A stretch of DNA of 12,253 nt. Source: Alphaproteobacteria bacterium (GTDB taxonomy: Bacteria; Pseudomonadota; Alphaproteobacteria; JAJTHO01). Positions within the stretch are counted from its first letter, which is position 1, and each line of letters opens with the position of its first letter. Below the pieces are notes generated by a model that saw nothing but the letters and a program-made list of their open reading frames with translations, did no database searches and was not told the origin of the DNA. Location of the stretch: NCBI GenBank assembly GCA_021297975.1, contig JAJTHO010000174.1, positions 1 to 12,253 on the forward strand, given 5' to 3'. Of the stretch, positions 1 through 6,251 are shown one piece after another. The translations under genes were made by a program, and so were the position numbers.

Positions 1-342
1 CGCGCAACGACCAGCTCGTCGTATCTCGAAGACCGCTTCGGCAACACCATTACCGTTAAGCTGTATGACACGCAGGAAAATGGTCTGCTTGATCTCAGCA
101 GTGGCCGGTTAGACGCCTACATCGCCGATGCGCTGATGACATGGGATTGGTTGCAAACGCCGGTGGGGCAGCGGTTCAGCTTTCGCGGCGAGACGTTTTA
201 CGTTGATCAAGGTATCGGCATGGCAGCCCGCAAAGGCGATGAAGATTTGATTATTGAGATAAATAAAGCGATTGCTAAAATCCTTGAAGATGGAACCTAT
301 GAGAAAATAAACGCGAAATATTTTCCGTTTAGTATCTATTGA
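1..342 (+). CDS. Polar amino-acid ABC transporter substrate-binding protein, C-terminal part
   Basis: The 5' end lies outside the window. Frame 1 is open from base 1 to the TGA at 340-342, giving the last 113 residues. The tail matches family 3 periplasmic binding proteins (HisJ/ArgT type): a GRLDAYIAD stretch, then GIGMAARKGDEDL, then the end signature DGTYEKINAKYFPFSIY, which in this family is the closing helix that packs on lobe 1. Such proteins bind a polar amino acid (Arg, Lys, His, Orn or Glu/Gln) in the periplasm and deliver it to the permease pair encoded directly downstream. The next gene starts 3 bases after this stop. The ligand cannot be assigned because the N-terminal lobe is missing. 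Family assignment is secure; specificity is unknown. Confidence 0.9.
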   Translation, partial: RATTSSSYLEDRFGNTITVKLYDTQENGLLDLSSGRLDAYIADALMTWDWLQTPVGQRFSFRGETFYVDQGIGMAARKGDEDLIIEINKAIAKILEDGTYEKINAKYFPFSIY

Positions 343-345
343 TGC

Positions 346-1029
346 ATGCAGGCCTTTTTCGACTACATCCCGTTTGTCGTTAAAGGTTTATGGATAACGG
401 TGCTGCTTGCGCTGGCATCGGGTGCGGGGATGCTGCTGGTGGGTATGCTGCTTGCAACAGTGGGGCGGGCGCGGTCTCGTAAACTCAAACAGTTTGTATC
501 GTGGTATACCAGTTTTTTTCGCAGCGTGCCGGAGCTGATTGTGATTCTGCTGCTGTATTTCGGCGGCAGTTTGTTGATTCGGGATGTGTACTTATTTTTC
601 GGCAGCACAGAGCCGCCGGTTATTTCTCCCTTTATCGCCGGTGTTGCGGCTCTATCGCTTTGTTATGGCGCGTTTGCCAGCGAAACGCTGCGCGGCGCGT
701 TTGCCGGGATTTCCGATGGTGATAAGGATGCCGGGAAGGCGCTGGGCATGAGCCGCAGCCTGCGCCTCCGCCGTATTGTCTGGCCGCAAGTGTGGCGGCT
801 GGCGCTGCCGGGGCTGGGGAATTTATTTTTAGTGTTGCTGAAAGATACGGCGCTGGTGTCGGTTATCAGTTTGAATGAACTGATGCGGCAAACGCAAATT
901 GTGGTGAGCCTGACGCAACTGCCATTTACATGCTATCTAGTCGCGGCGGGGCTGTATCTCGCGCTGACCAGTTTAACCGGAGCCGGACTCCGCCATATTG
1001 AGCGCCGGGCGCTGCGCGGCTATGCTTGA
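346..1029 (+). CDS. Amino-acid ABC transporter permease, HisQ-like
   Basis: This 227-residue inner-membrane protein has several hydrophobic segments. It carries the cytoplasmic EAA-type loop of the HisM/HisQ family: SETLRGAFAGISDGDKDAGK followed by ALGMSRSLRLRRIVWPQ. That loop docks on the transporter ATPase. Near the N-terminus, WYTSFFRSVPELIVILLLYF matches the family's F(F)R..P.L..LL.YF element. The ATG at 346 follows the binding-protein stop by 3 bases with no clear Shine-Dalgarno sequence, which suggests translational coupling. Another ATG at 342 is in a different frame. Its partner permease overlaps its 3' end. No ATPase gene follows in the window; it may lie upstream. Confident on family; substrate probably a polar or basic amino acid by inference. 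Confidence 0.92.
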   Translation: MQAFFDYIPFVVKGLWITVLLALASGAGMLLVGMLLATVGRARSRKLKQFVSWYTSFFRSVPELIVILLLYFGGSLLIRDVYLFFGSTEPPVISPFIAGVAALSLCYGAFASETLRGAFAGISDGDKDAGKALGMSRSLRLRRIVWPQVWRLALPGLGNLFLVLLKDTALVSVISLNELMRQTQIVVSLTQLPFTCYLVAAGLYLALTSLTGAGLRHIERRALRGYA

Positions 1030-1702
1030 AACGCTGATAAAATACGCGCCGCTGCTGTTGCAGGGGGTGTTGTTAACGCTGGAGTTGGTGGCGGCTAGTG
1101 CTATCGGCGGCTTTATACTAGGTGTGCTGCTCGCGCTCGCGTTTTATTCACCGCGTTGGGGGGTGCGCCGTTTTGTTGAAATGTACGTGTGGTTTTTTCG
1201 CGGCACGCCGCTGCTGGTTCAGCTTTTTCTAATTTATTACGGTCTTGCGCAGTTTGACTGGCTGAAACAAAGTTTTCTCTGGCGCGGCTTTTTGGATAAT
1301 CCGTATTGGTGCGCGATTTTGGCGCTGTCTTTAAACACGGCGGCGTATGTGGCGGAAATTTTGCGCGGCGCGATTCGCACCGTGCCGGCTGGAGAGATTG
1401 ACGCGGGAAAAAGCCTTGGGATGTCGCGGCATTTGCGGATGCGGCGGATTATTCTGCCCACGGCGCTGCGATTATCCGTGCCGGGTTTGAGCAATGAGGC
1501 GATTATATTGGTAAAGGCCAGTGCGCTCGCCAGTACCGTGACGTTGATGGAATTAACCGGCGTTATCAAAACGTTGATAGCACGGACGTATCAGCCGCTC
1601 GAATACTATTTTCTGGCGGCGTTTCTTTATGTTGTGATTAACAGTTTGATTGTGCGCGGTTTTAAACTGATAGAGCGGCGCTGGCCGCATCGGTATGCCT
1701 GA
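1022..1702 (+). CDS. Amino-acid ABC transporter permease, HisM-like
   Basis: This is the second permease of the pair, 226 residues from the ATG at 1022 (MLETLIKYAPLLLQGVLLTLE). A longer reading from a TTG at 998 is open, but the family usually begins with a short amphipathic stretch like the one after 1022, so I chose the ATG. Features: VWFFRGTPLLVQLFLIYYG (family FFRGTPLLVQL motif) and the EAA loop AEILRGAIRTVPAGEIDAGK followed by SLGMSRHLRMRRIILP. It should heterodimerise with the HisQ-like protein in the inner membrane. It overlaps the upstream gene by 8 bases (the ATG is inside the TATGCTTGA that ends hisQ) and the downstream hprK by 8 bases in the same configuration. Confidence 0.92.
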   Translation: MLETLIKYAPLLLQGVLLTLELVAASAIGGFILGVLLALAFYSPRWGVRRFVEMYVWFFRGTPLLVQLFLIYYGLAQFDWLKQSFLWRGFLDNPYWCAILALSLNTAAYVAEILRGAIRTVPAGEIDAGKSLGMSRHLRMRRIILPTALRLSVPGLSNEAIILVKASALASTVTLMELTGVIKTLIARTYQPLEYYFLAAFLYVVINSLIVRGFKLIERRWPHRYA

Positions 1703-2102
1703 GCTGCTGCACGGCACGGCAGTCTGGCTGCGCGGGCAGGGGTTGTTGCTGTTGGGTGCGCCGGGTTCTGGAAAATCAACACTGGCGTGGGATTTAATGC
1801 AGGATGAGGGGGCGATGCTTGTTGCGGATGATCAGGTTTTGCTGAGTGCCGCGCTAGAGGCCAGCGCGCCCGCATCTCTTGCGGGACTATTAGAGCAGCG
1901 CCCCTTTGGCGCGGTGCGCGTGCCGTATCGCCGTTCTGTGCGGATAACGCTTGTCGCCGAGTTAACTGCCGCTGCGGATAATCTGCGCGTGTTGGATGCG
2001 CCGGTTGATTGGCGCGGTGTGCCGCATTGGCAACTGCCCCGATACACGCGCGCAAAGCGATTAGTCGGTTGTGGTCTTTTAACAAAGCTGCCCTATAGTT
2101 AA
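1695..2102 (+). CDS. hprK: HPr kinase/phosphorylase, short alphaproteobacterial form
   Basis: This 135-residue protein corresponds to the C-terminal kinase domain of HprK; Firmicutes homologues are roughly twice as long, with an extra N-terminal domain that alphaproteobacterial forms lack. It has a Walker A GAPGSGKST at residues 21-29, the LVADDQV element with Asp45/Asp46, and a GLLEQRPFGAVRVP stretch (64-77) at the place of the HprK signature (family form close to GxxExRGxG). Here a Pro replaces the Gly after the Arg, which is unusual. The expected substrate is Ser46 of the HPr encoded at 9388-9654. The start overlaps the HisM-like stop by 8 bases and rapZ follows after 3 bases, so it is in an operon with an amino-acid transporter. 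Function is inferred from family; activity is untested because of the altered signature. Confidence 0.88.
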   Translation: MPELLHGTAVWLRGQGLLLLGAPGSGKSTLAWDLMQDEGAMLVADDQVLLSAALEASAPASLAGLLEQRPFGAVRVPYRRSVRITLVAELTAAADNLRVLDAPVDWRGVPHWQLPRYTRAKRLVGCGLLTKLPYS

Positions 2103-2105
2103 GCC

Positions 2106-2954
2106 ATGCACGCAGAACCGATTCTTGTTATCATCACAGGCCAGGCTGGTGCGGGGCACTCAACTTCCTTGAAAATTTTAGAAGATTCCGGCTTCGAGGC
2201 AATCGATAACCTGCCGCCGAATCTGATTCCGGCGGTGCTTTTGCAAAAACCGGAAGCGCGGTTGGCGATTGGTATTGATAGCCGCACGCGCGATGTGGTC
2301 TCGGCGGAAACCATCCGTTTAATTGAAAAGCTGCGTGCGGATACGGCGAAAAAAAGTGTCGTCGTTTTTTTAAGCTGTGATGATGATATTTTATACCGCC
2401 GCTTTACGATTACCCGGCGGCGGCATCCCTTGCATGAGGCTGGCGGTTTGAAGGAAGCAATCAGCGCAGAGCGCGTTGCACTGCAACCGCTGAAAAATTT
2501 AGCCGATCATGTGATAGATACCAGCAATCTCGCACCCGGCGCGCTACAGCATTTATTACAGGGGATTTTTTCTAGCAGTGAACGACGCACGCCACGTTTG
2601 TTGATTCAATCATTTTCTTATCGTAATGGAATACCGAGCGAGTCTGACATGGTGATGGACATGCGCTTCTTATCCAACCCTTATTACCAAGAAGAGCTAC
2701 GTCACCTAAACGGTAAGAATAAGAAAATAAAGGAATTTCTAGAAAACGATACGAATTGGCAACAATTTATTAACCCTTTTTTAACACTCACAGAATCGTT
2801 ACTAAATCGTTACCATTCTGCCGGAAAGCAGTATTTTACCCTAGCTTTTGGGTGTACGGGCGGGATGCATCGCTCTGTTTTTACAGCGGAAAGTGTGGCT
2901 GAGGCCTTGCAGAAAAAAAATTGGCCAGCGCAGGTTTATCACCGAGAATTGTAA
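2106..2954 (+). CDS. rapZ: RapZ/YvcJ-family nucleotide-binding regulator
   Basis: This 282-residue homologue of RapZ/YvcJ has the N-terminal P-loop domain (about 1-150) and the C-terminal domain of the family. In E. coli RapZ binds GlcN6P and the sRNAs GlmY/GlmZ; that sRNA role should not be assumed here. Recognisable pieces are ILEDSGFEAIDNLPPNL, ITRRRHPL, MDMRFLSNPYY and GCTGGMHRSV (249-258). Two core positions differ from the E. coli protein: the Walker A is GQAGAGHST (12-20), with His18 where Lys is canonical, and the CTD motif has Met254 where E. coli has Lys251. It also lacks the basic KRKP tail of E. coli. By hand count the first 480 bases are about 51% G+C and the last 360 about 42%, with five CTA leucine codons clustered in the latter part. 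It follows hprK by 3 bases. The family call is firm. Confidence 0.93.
   Translation: MHAEPILVIITGQAGAGHSTSLKILEDSGFEAIDNLPPNLIPAVLLQKPEARLAIGIDSRTRDVVSAETIRLIEKLRADTAKKSVVVFLSCDDDILYRRFTITRRRHPLHEAGGLKEAISAERVALQPLKNLADHVIDTSNLAPGALQHLLQGIFSSSERRTPRLLIQSFSYRNGIPSESDMVMDMRFLSNPYYQEELRHLNGKNKKIKEFLENDTNWQQFINPFLTLTESLLNRYHSAGKQYFTLAFGCTGGMHRSVFTAESVAEALQKKNWPAQVYHREL
2935..2946 (+). repeat. Left copy of a 12-bp imperfect direct repeat flanking parA
   Basis: TTTATCACCGAG, within the last codons of rapZ (reading ...VYHRE). It matches 11 of 12 bases of TTTATCACTGAG at 4084-4095, on the far side of the parA-like gene. The interval between the copies is essentially the AT-rich gene. It may be a target-site or attachment duplication, or the remnant of the original rapZ end. 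It could also be chance. Confidence 0.4.
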
Positions 2955-2964
2955 ATATCGTTTT

Positions 2965-4074
2965 TCACTTATCATCATGAATTATGTTAAGTACGGATTT
3001 TGCTAAATTCTCATATACAGAATCCGCGTCCTGAATGTTTATTTTTATACCATATTCTTTATTGTTTTTTGTATGTTTCCATCTAGCTCCAGTCCAATTA
3101 CCGTCCTTTTGCGTTAGGGCAAATATTGGCTTTGAAAGGCGCTGTGATACTGGTATTAGACCACTAAAATTCTGGATTCCTGCTAGGTGATAAGGATTAT
3201 CATAGGAAACATGTCTTTTGAAGATCTCTTCGTTTATAATCATATTTTCTTTTTTTAGGGAAGGTACTAGCTTAGTAGTGGCTATGCCTTTTATTTTATC
3301 AAGCCATTCCTTGTACGCTTTAGACATTGTTTTTTGTTCGATATCTCCATCGCTTTGTTCTTCAGTAGTGTAAATGCGATAATTTTGCGTGATAAATCCA
3401 AGCATTTTAGGATGTTTTATTGGCAATGAGAAATCGTCATGGCCACTTCTAAATTGTGCAATATCTTTACACCAGCGCGGCAGTACATTACTAAGAGAAT
3501 CAATGGCTTGATAACAATAAAAATCGGGCGATATTGGTATTATGAAATAATCAGAGCTCATTAAGATGCAGTGATTGGTTGCAGATACGCTTGGGCTCAT
3601 ATCAATCACAACAACATCAAAACTATTTTTGTGTGCAATATCACGGATAAGTTGGTTTATGGCGCTAACAAAGCGTCGTAGCACAGGAATTGTAGAGCTG
3701 CTCGTTAAGGCAGTTGCTATCTGTATATCTATTTCCGAAAATCGTATGTTGCCAGCCAATATAAATAGGTTTTCATTGCTGGTTTTGGCAACGGAATTTC
3801 TTCCTAAACCGTAGGCGCTAGAAGTGCTACTTTCTAGGCCAAAGATTGGGGAGAGGCTATTGAATATATCAGTGTTTTGTTTGCTATCATAAAATGCAAA
3901 GAGTGATTCGTAGTCTTCAAGTCCTAATGTCAGGCCTGTTAAGTTGCATTGTGGATCGGCGTCAACTATCAAGACGCGCTTCCCCATTGATGCCATTTTC
4001 CATCCAAGATGGAACGCTGTAGTTGTTTTACTAACGCCGCCTTTGTGATTGAATAATGATATAACTTTCGTCAT
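2965..4074 (-). CDS. Orphan ParA/MinD-family ATPase
   Basis: This 369-residue protein is a deviant-Walker (ParA-type) P-loop ATPase. The Walker A is KGGVSKTT (11-18), with the signature Lys11 and a Ser in place of the usual Gly before the catalytic Lys16. The A' segment is VDADPQCNLTG (37-47) and the Walker B is DVVVIDMSPS with Asp158. The C-terminal 170 residues (SDYFIIPISPDFYCYQ onward) are longer than in small plasmid ParAs. No ParB-like gene, parS cluster or partition partner is visible. Such stand-alone ATPases occur in bacterial accessory regions with unknown roles. The gene is AT-rich, roughly one-third G+C in three of four sampled lines, against about half or more around it. It lies 36 bases downstream of ilvC on the same strand and its 3' end is 10 bases from the end of rapZ. 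The ribosome site is weak (AAAGAG). Specific function unknown. Confidence 0.85.
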   Translation of the reverse strand: MTKVISLFNHKGGVSKTTTAFHLGWKMASMGKRVLIVDADPQCNLTGLTLGLEDYESLFAFYDSKQNTDIFNSLSPIFGLESSTSSAYGLGRNSVAKTSNENLFILAGNIRFSEIDIQIATALTSSSTIPVLRRFVSAINQLIRDIAHKNSFDVVVIDMSPSVSATNHCILMSSDYFIIPISPDFYCYQAIDSLSNVLPRWCKDIAQFRSGHDDFSLPIKHPKMLGFITQNYRIYTTEEQSDGDIEQKTMSKAYKEWLDKIKGIATTKLVPSLKKENMIINEEIFKRHVSYDNPYHLAGIQNFSGLIPVSQRLSKPIFALTQKDGNWTGARWKHTKNNKEYGIKINIQDADSVYENLAKSVLNIIHDDK

Positions 4075-4083
4075 GCTTTACTC

Positions 4084-4095
4084 TTTATCACTGAG
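4084..4095 (+). repeat. Right copy of a 12-bp imperfect direct repeat flanking parA
   Basis: TTTATCACTGAG, in the 36-base gap between the parA start and the ilvC stop. Read in the phase of the rapZ end it gives Tyr-His-stop, where rapZ has Tyr-His-Arg-Glu-Leu-stop. It pairs with the copy at 2935-2946. Confidence 0.4.
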
Positions 4096-4110
4096 CCGTG
4101 GACAATTCTA

Positions 4111-5157
4111 CTAGTTCTTCTTCTTATCCACCAGCGCCTTTTCCTTCAGCCACGGCATCATCCCGCGCAGGCGTTTGCCCACTTCTTCAATCGGGTGCTC
4201 AGCTTCGCGGCGGCGGGTGGCTTTAAACGACGGATTCCCCGCTTTGTTTTCCAGAACAAAATCACGGACAAAGCGGCCAGACTGTATGTCTTCAAGCACG
4301 CGCTTCATCTCGGCTTTTGTTTCCGAGGTTACAACACGGCGTCCGGTGACGTAATCGCCGTATTCTGCGGTGTTGGAGATAGAGTAGCGCATGGTGGCGA
4401 GGCCGCCTTCGTAAATCAAATCCACAATCAGTTTTACTTCATGTAAGCACTCAAAATACGCCATTTCCGGGCTGTATCCGGCCTCAACCAAGGTTTCAAA
4501 GCCGGCTTTAATCAGGGCAGACAAACCGCCGCATAAAACGGCCTGTTCGCCGAACAAATCGGTTTCGCATTCTTCTTTAAAAGTCGTCTCAATGATGCCC
4601 GAACGGCCACCGCCAACGCCGCTGGCGTAGGCGAGACCAAGGTCAAAGGCTTTGCCGCTGGCGTTTTGGTGTACAGCTATCAGGCACGGCACGCCGCCAC
4701 CTTTGGCGTATTCACCGCGCACGGTGTGGCCGGGGCCTTTGGGGGCAATCATGAATACGTCGAGGTCTGGGCGCGGCTCAATAAGGCCAAAATGAATGTT
4801 CAAGCCGTGCGCGAACAGCAAGGCTGCGCCTTTTTTCAGATTTTTTTCTAAATGGTCGCGGTAAAGGTCGGCCTGAAGCTCATCCGGCACCAAAATCATC
4901 ACCAAATCAGCAACTTTAGCGGCTTCGGAAGGTTCTAAGACCTTGAAACCGGCTGCTTTTGCTTTCGCGGCAGAGGCAGAACCGGTGCGCAAACCGATAA
5001 TAACATCTTTAATGCCGCTATCGCGCAAATTCAGCGCGTGGGCATGCCCTTGGCTGCCATAGCCGATAACGGCTATCTTTTTGTTTTTAATAAGTTTTAA
5101 GTCGGCGTGTTTATCGTAATAAACATTAAGAGTGCCCGCAGGCTGTGCTTTGGCCAT
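4111..5157 (-). CDS. ilvC: Ketol-acid reductoisomerase, class I
   Basis: IlvC converts acetolactate or acetohydroxybutyrate to the dihydroxy acid using NADPH and Mg2+, the second common step of Val/Ile (and Leu) synthesis in the cytosol. The 348-residue protein has the Rossmann loop GYGSQG (32-37) and the cofactor loop RTGSAS with Arg57, Ser60 and Ser62, which favours NADPH. It also has FAHGLNIHFG with His117, PKGPGHTVR (139-147), and the metal-binding ETDLFGEQ with Asp200 and Glu204. Length matches class I enzymes plus a short lysine-rich tail (VDKKKN). The ATG is preceded by AGGGA (complement of 5164-5168) at a 6-base spacing. It is divergent from pyrB across 140 bases, and the acquired-looking parA gene lies directly downstream on the same strand, so some read-through into parA is possible. 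Confidence 0.97.
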   Translation of the reverse strand: MAKAQPAGTLNVYYDKHADLKLIKNKKIAVIGYGSQGHAHALNLRDSGIKDVIIGLRTGSASAAKAKAAGFKVLEPSEAAKVADLVMILVPDELQADLYRDHLEKNLKKGAALLFAHGLNIHFGLIEPRPDLDVFMIAPKGPGHTVRGEYAKGGGVPCLIAVHQNASGKAFDLGLAYASGVGGGRSGIIETTFKEECETDLFGEQAVLCGGLSALIKAGFETLVEAGYSPEMAYFECLHEVKLIVDLIYEGGLATMRYSISNTAEYGDYVTGRRVVTSETKAEMKRVLEDIQSGRFVRDFVLENKAGNPSFKATRRREAEHPIEEVGKRLRGMMPWLKEKALVDKKKN

Positions 5158-5189
5158 GAAAAATCCCTAAAAAACAGAGCGTACACAAT

Positions 5190-5210
5190 AGCGTGCTGCA
5201 CGCTCCGTGC
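5190..5210 (-). promoter_or_regulatory. Overlapping inverted repeats in the ilvC leader
   Basis: Three short inverted repeats share bases here: AGCGTG (5190-5195) with CACGCT (5199-5204); GCACG (5198-5202) with CGTGC (5206-5210); and GAGCGT (5177-5182) with ACGCTC (5200-5205). They cannot all form at once, so the untranslated leader of ilvC could fold in alternative ways. No run of T follows, so a classical attenuator is not shown. Regulatory meaning is inference. Confidence 0.3.
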
Positions 5211-5261
5211 AAGTATAAATCTGGTTACCTGAAAGCGATACCTCTTATTAACCTCATACAC

Positions 5262-5279
5262 CTATACTATATAGTATAG
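5262..5279. promoter_or_regulatory. Perfect 18-bp palindrome in the ilvC-pyrB divergent promoter region
   Basis: CTATACTATATAGTATAG is a perfect inverted repeat without spacer. Each half contains TATACT on one strand (5263-5268 on +, complement of 5273-5278 on -), a good -10 hexamer. This could make it a symmetric two-way promoter core for pyrB and ilvC, or a repressor operator. No convincing -35 hexamer was found at 16-18 bases on either side. A + start point here would leave a pyrB leader of about 20 bases; a - start point would leave about 107 bases before ilvC. Confidence 0.5.
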
Positions 5280-5297
5280 AAGTAAGGCATACCAACG

Positions 5298-6251
5298 GTG
5301 GCAGCACCCTTATACAAATTGAATAAGCCGCATTTGCTTGGCATTGAAGGGCTCACGGCTCTCGATATCGCCATGCTGCTGGATCGCGCCAAAACACTGG
5401 CGGCGGCGAATTTCAAAATTGATAAGAAAATCAGCCCATTGCTCGATAAAACGGTGATTAACCTGTTTTTTGAGCCGTCAACCCGCACGCAAACATCTTT
5501 TGAGTTAGCTGCAAAAAAACTGGGCGCGGATGTTATCAGTATGCAGGTTGCAACGAGCAGCGTGAAAAAGGGTGAAACCCTGCTGGATACGGCCATGACG
5601 TTGAACGCGATGCGCCCCACGGTTCTGGTGGTGCGCCATGGGGATTCGGGCGCGGTGCAGCTGCTCGCGGAAAAGGTGAACTGCGGCGTTATTAACGCGG
5701 GCGACGGCACGCACGAACACCCGACGCAGGCGCTCCTCGACGCCCTGACCATCCACACCCGCAAGGGGCGGCTTCAAGATTTAGTGGTTGCGATATGCGG
5801 CGATATTCTGCACAGCCGGGTTGCACGCAGTAATATTCTTTTGCTCAGTAAAATGGGCGCCGAAGTAAGGCTTATCGCGCCGCCAACCCTGCTGCCGGTG
5901 GGTATTGCGGGCGATAATGTAACGATTTATACCAGCATGATTGATGGCCTGCGCGAGGCGGATGTGGTGATGATGCTGCGCGTGCAGAACGAGCGGATGA
6001 ACGGCCATTTCTTTCCCTCGGCGCGGGAATATTACCATTTCTTTGGTCTGGATGCGAAAAAGCTGGCGCTGGCAAAGAACGATGCGATTGTGATGCATCC
6101 GGGGCCGATGAACCGGGGCGTTGAAATTGACAGCGCGATTGCTGATGATGTGACACGTTCTGTTATTTATCAACAAGTTGAGATGGGTGTTGCGGTGCGC
6201 ATGGCCGCGCTGGAAGTTGTTGGTGAGTATCACGCAGGAGGTGCTAAATGA
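5298..6251 (+). CDS. pyrB: Aspartate carbamoyltransferase catalytic chain
   Basis: PyrB joins carbamoyl phosphate and L-aspartate to carbamoyl aspartate, the committed step of pyrimidine synthesis. The 317-residue chain carries the carbamoyl-phosphate loop FFEPSTRTQTSFE with Ser61-Thr62-Arg63-Thr64, the HPTQALLDAL motif starting at His141, GDILHSRVARSN, and the C-terminal MHPGPMNRGVEID. The start is a GTG at 5298. The in-frame upstream codon TAA at 5283 rules out a longer form, and AGAAGTAAGG (5278-5287) supplies a ribosome site 10 bases before it. The stop overlaps the start of the dihydroorotase homologue by 4 bases (ATGA), so the two chains are made together, consistent with a shared complex. 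Confidence 0.97.
   Translation: MAAPLYKLNKPHLLGIEGLTALDIAMLLDRAKTLAAANFKIDKKISPLLDKTVINLFFEPSTRTQTSFELAAKKLGADVISMQVATSSVKKGETLLDTAMTLNAMRPTVLVVRHGDSGAVQLLAEKVNCGVINAGDGTHEHPTQALLDALTIHTRKGRLQDLVVAICGDILHSRVARSNILLLSKMGAEVRLIAPPTLLPVGIAGDNVTIYTSMIDGLREADVVMMLRVQNERMNGHFFPSAREYYHFFGLDAKKLALAKNDAIVMHPGPMNRGVEIDSAIADDVTRSVIYQQVEMGVAVRMAALEVVGEYHAGGAK
6236..6243 (+). promoter_or_regulatory. Strong Shine-Dalgarno for pyrC
   Basis: AGGAGGTG lies inside the last codons of pyrB, 4 bases before the ATG at 6248. It is the best ribosome site in the window and fixes the pyrC start even though it overlaps the pyrB stop. An in-frame ATG at 6266 is a less likely start. Confidence 0.8.

Noticed and set aside
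998..1021. TTG start for the HisM-like permease
   Set aside because: The ATG at 1022 fits the family N-terminus and repeats the overlap pattern seen at the next junction.
1627..2085. 152-codon open frame on the - strand over hprK
   Set aside because: A shadow of the high-GC hprK coding strand: Ala/Arg/Pro-rich translation, no start signal, and the + strand product has clear kinase motifs.
2965..4074. Plasmid or chromosome partition system
   Set aside because: No parB, no parS-like repeat cluster and no replication gene is present beside the ParA-type gene.
5225..5257. ilvC leader peptide MRLIRGIAFR
   Set aside because: Only three branched-chain codons in ten, no ribosome site, and no terminator after the stems; mentioned only as a weak possibility.
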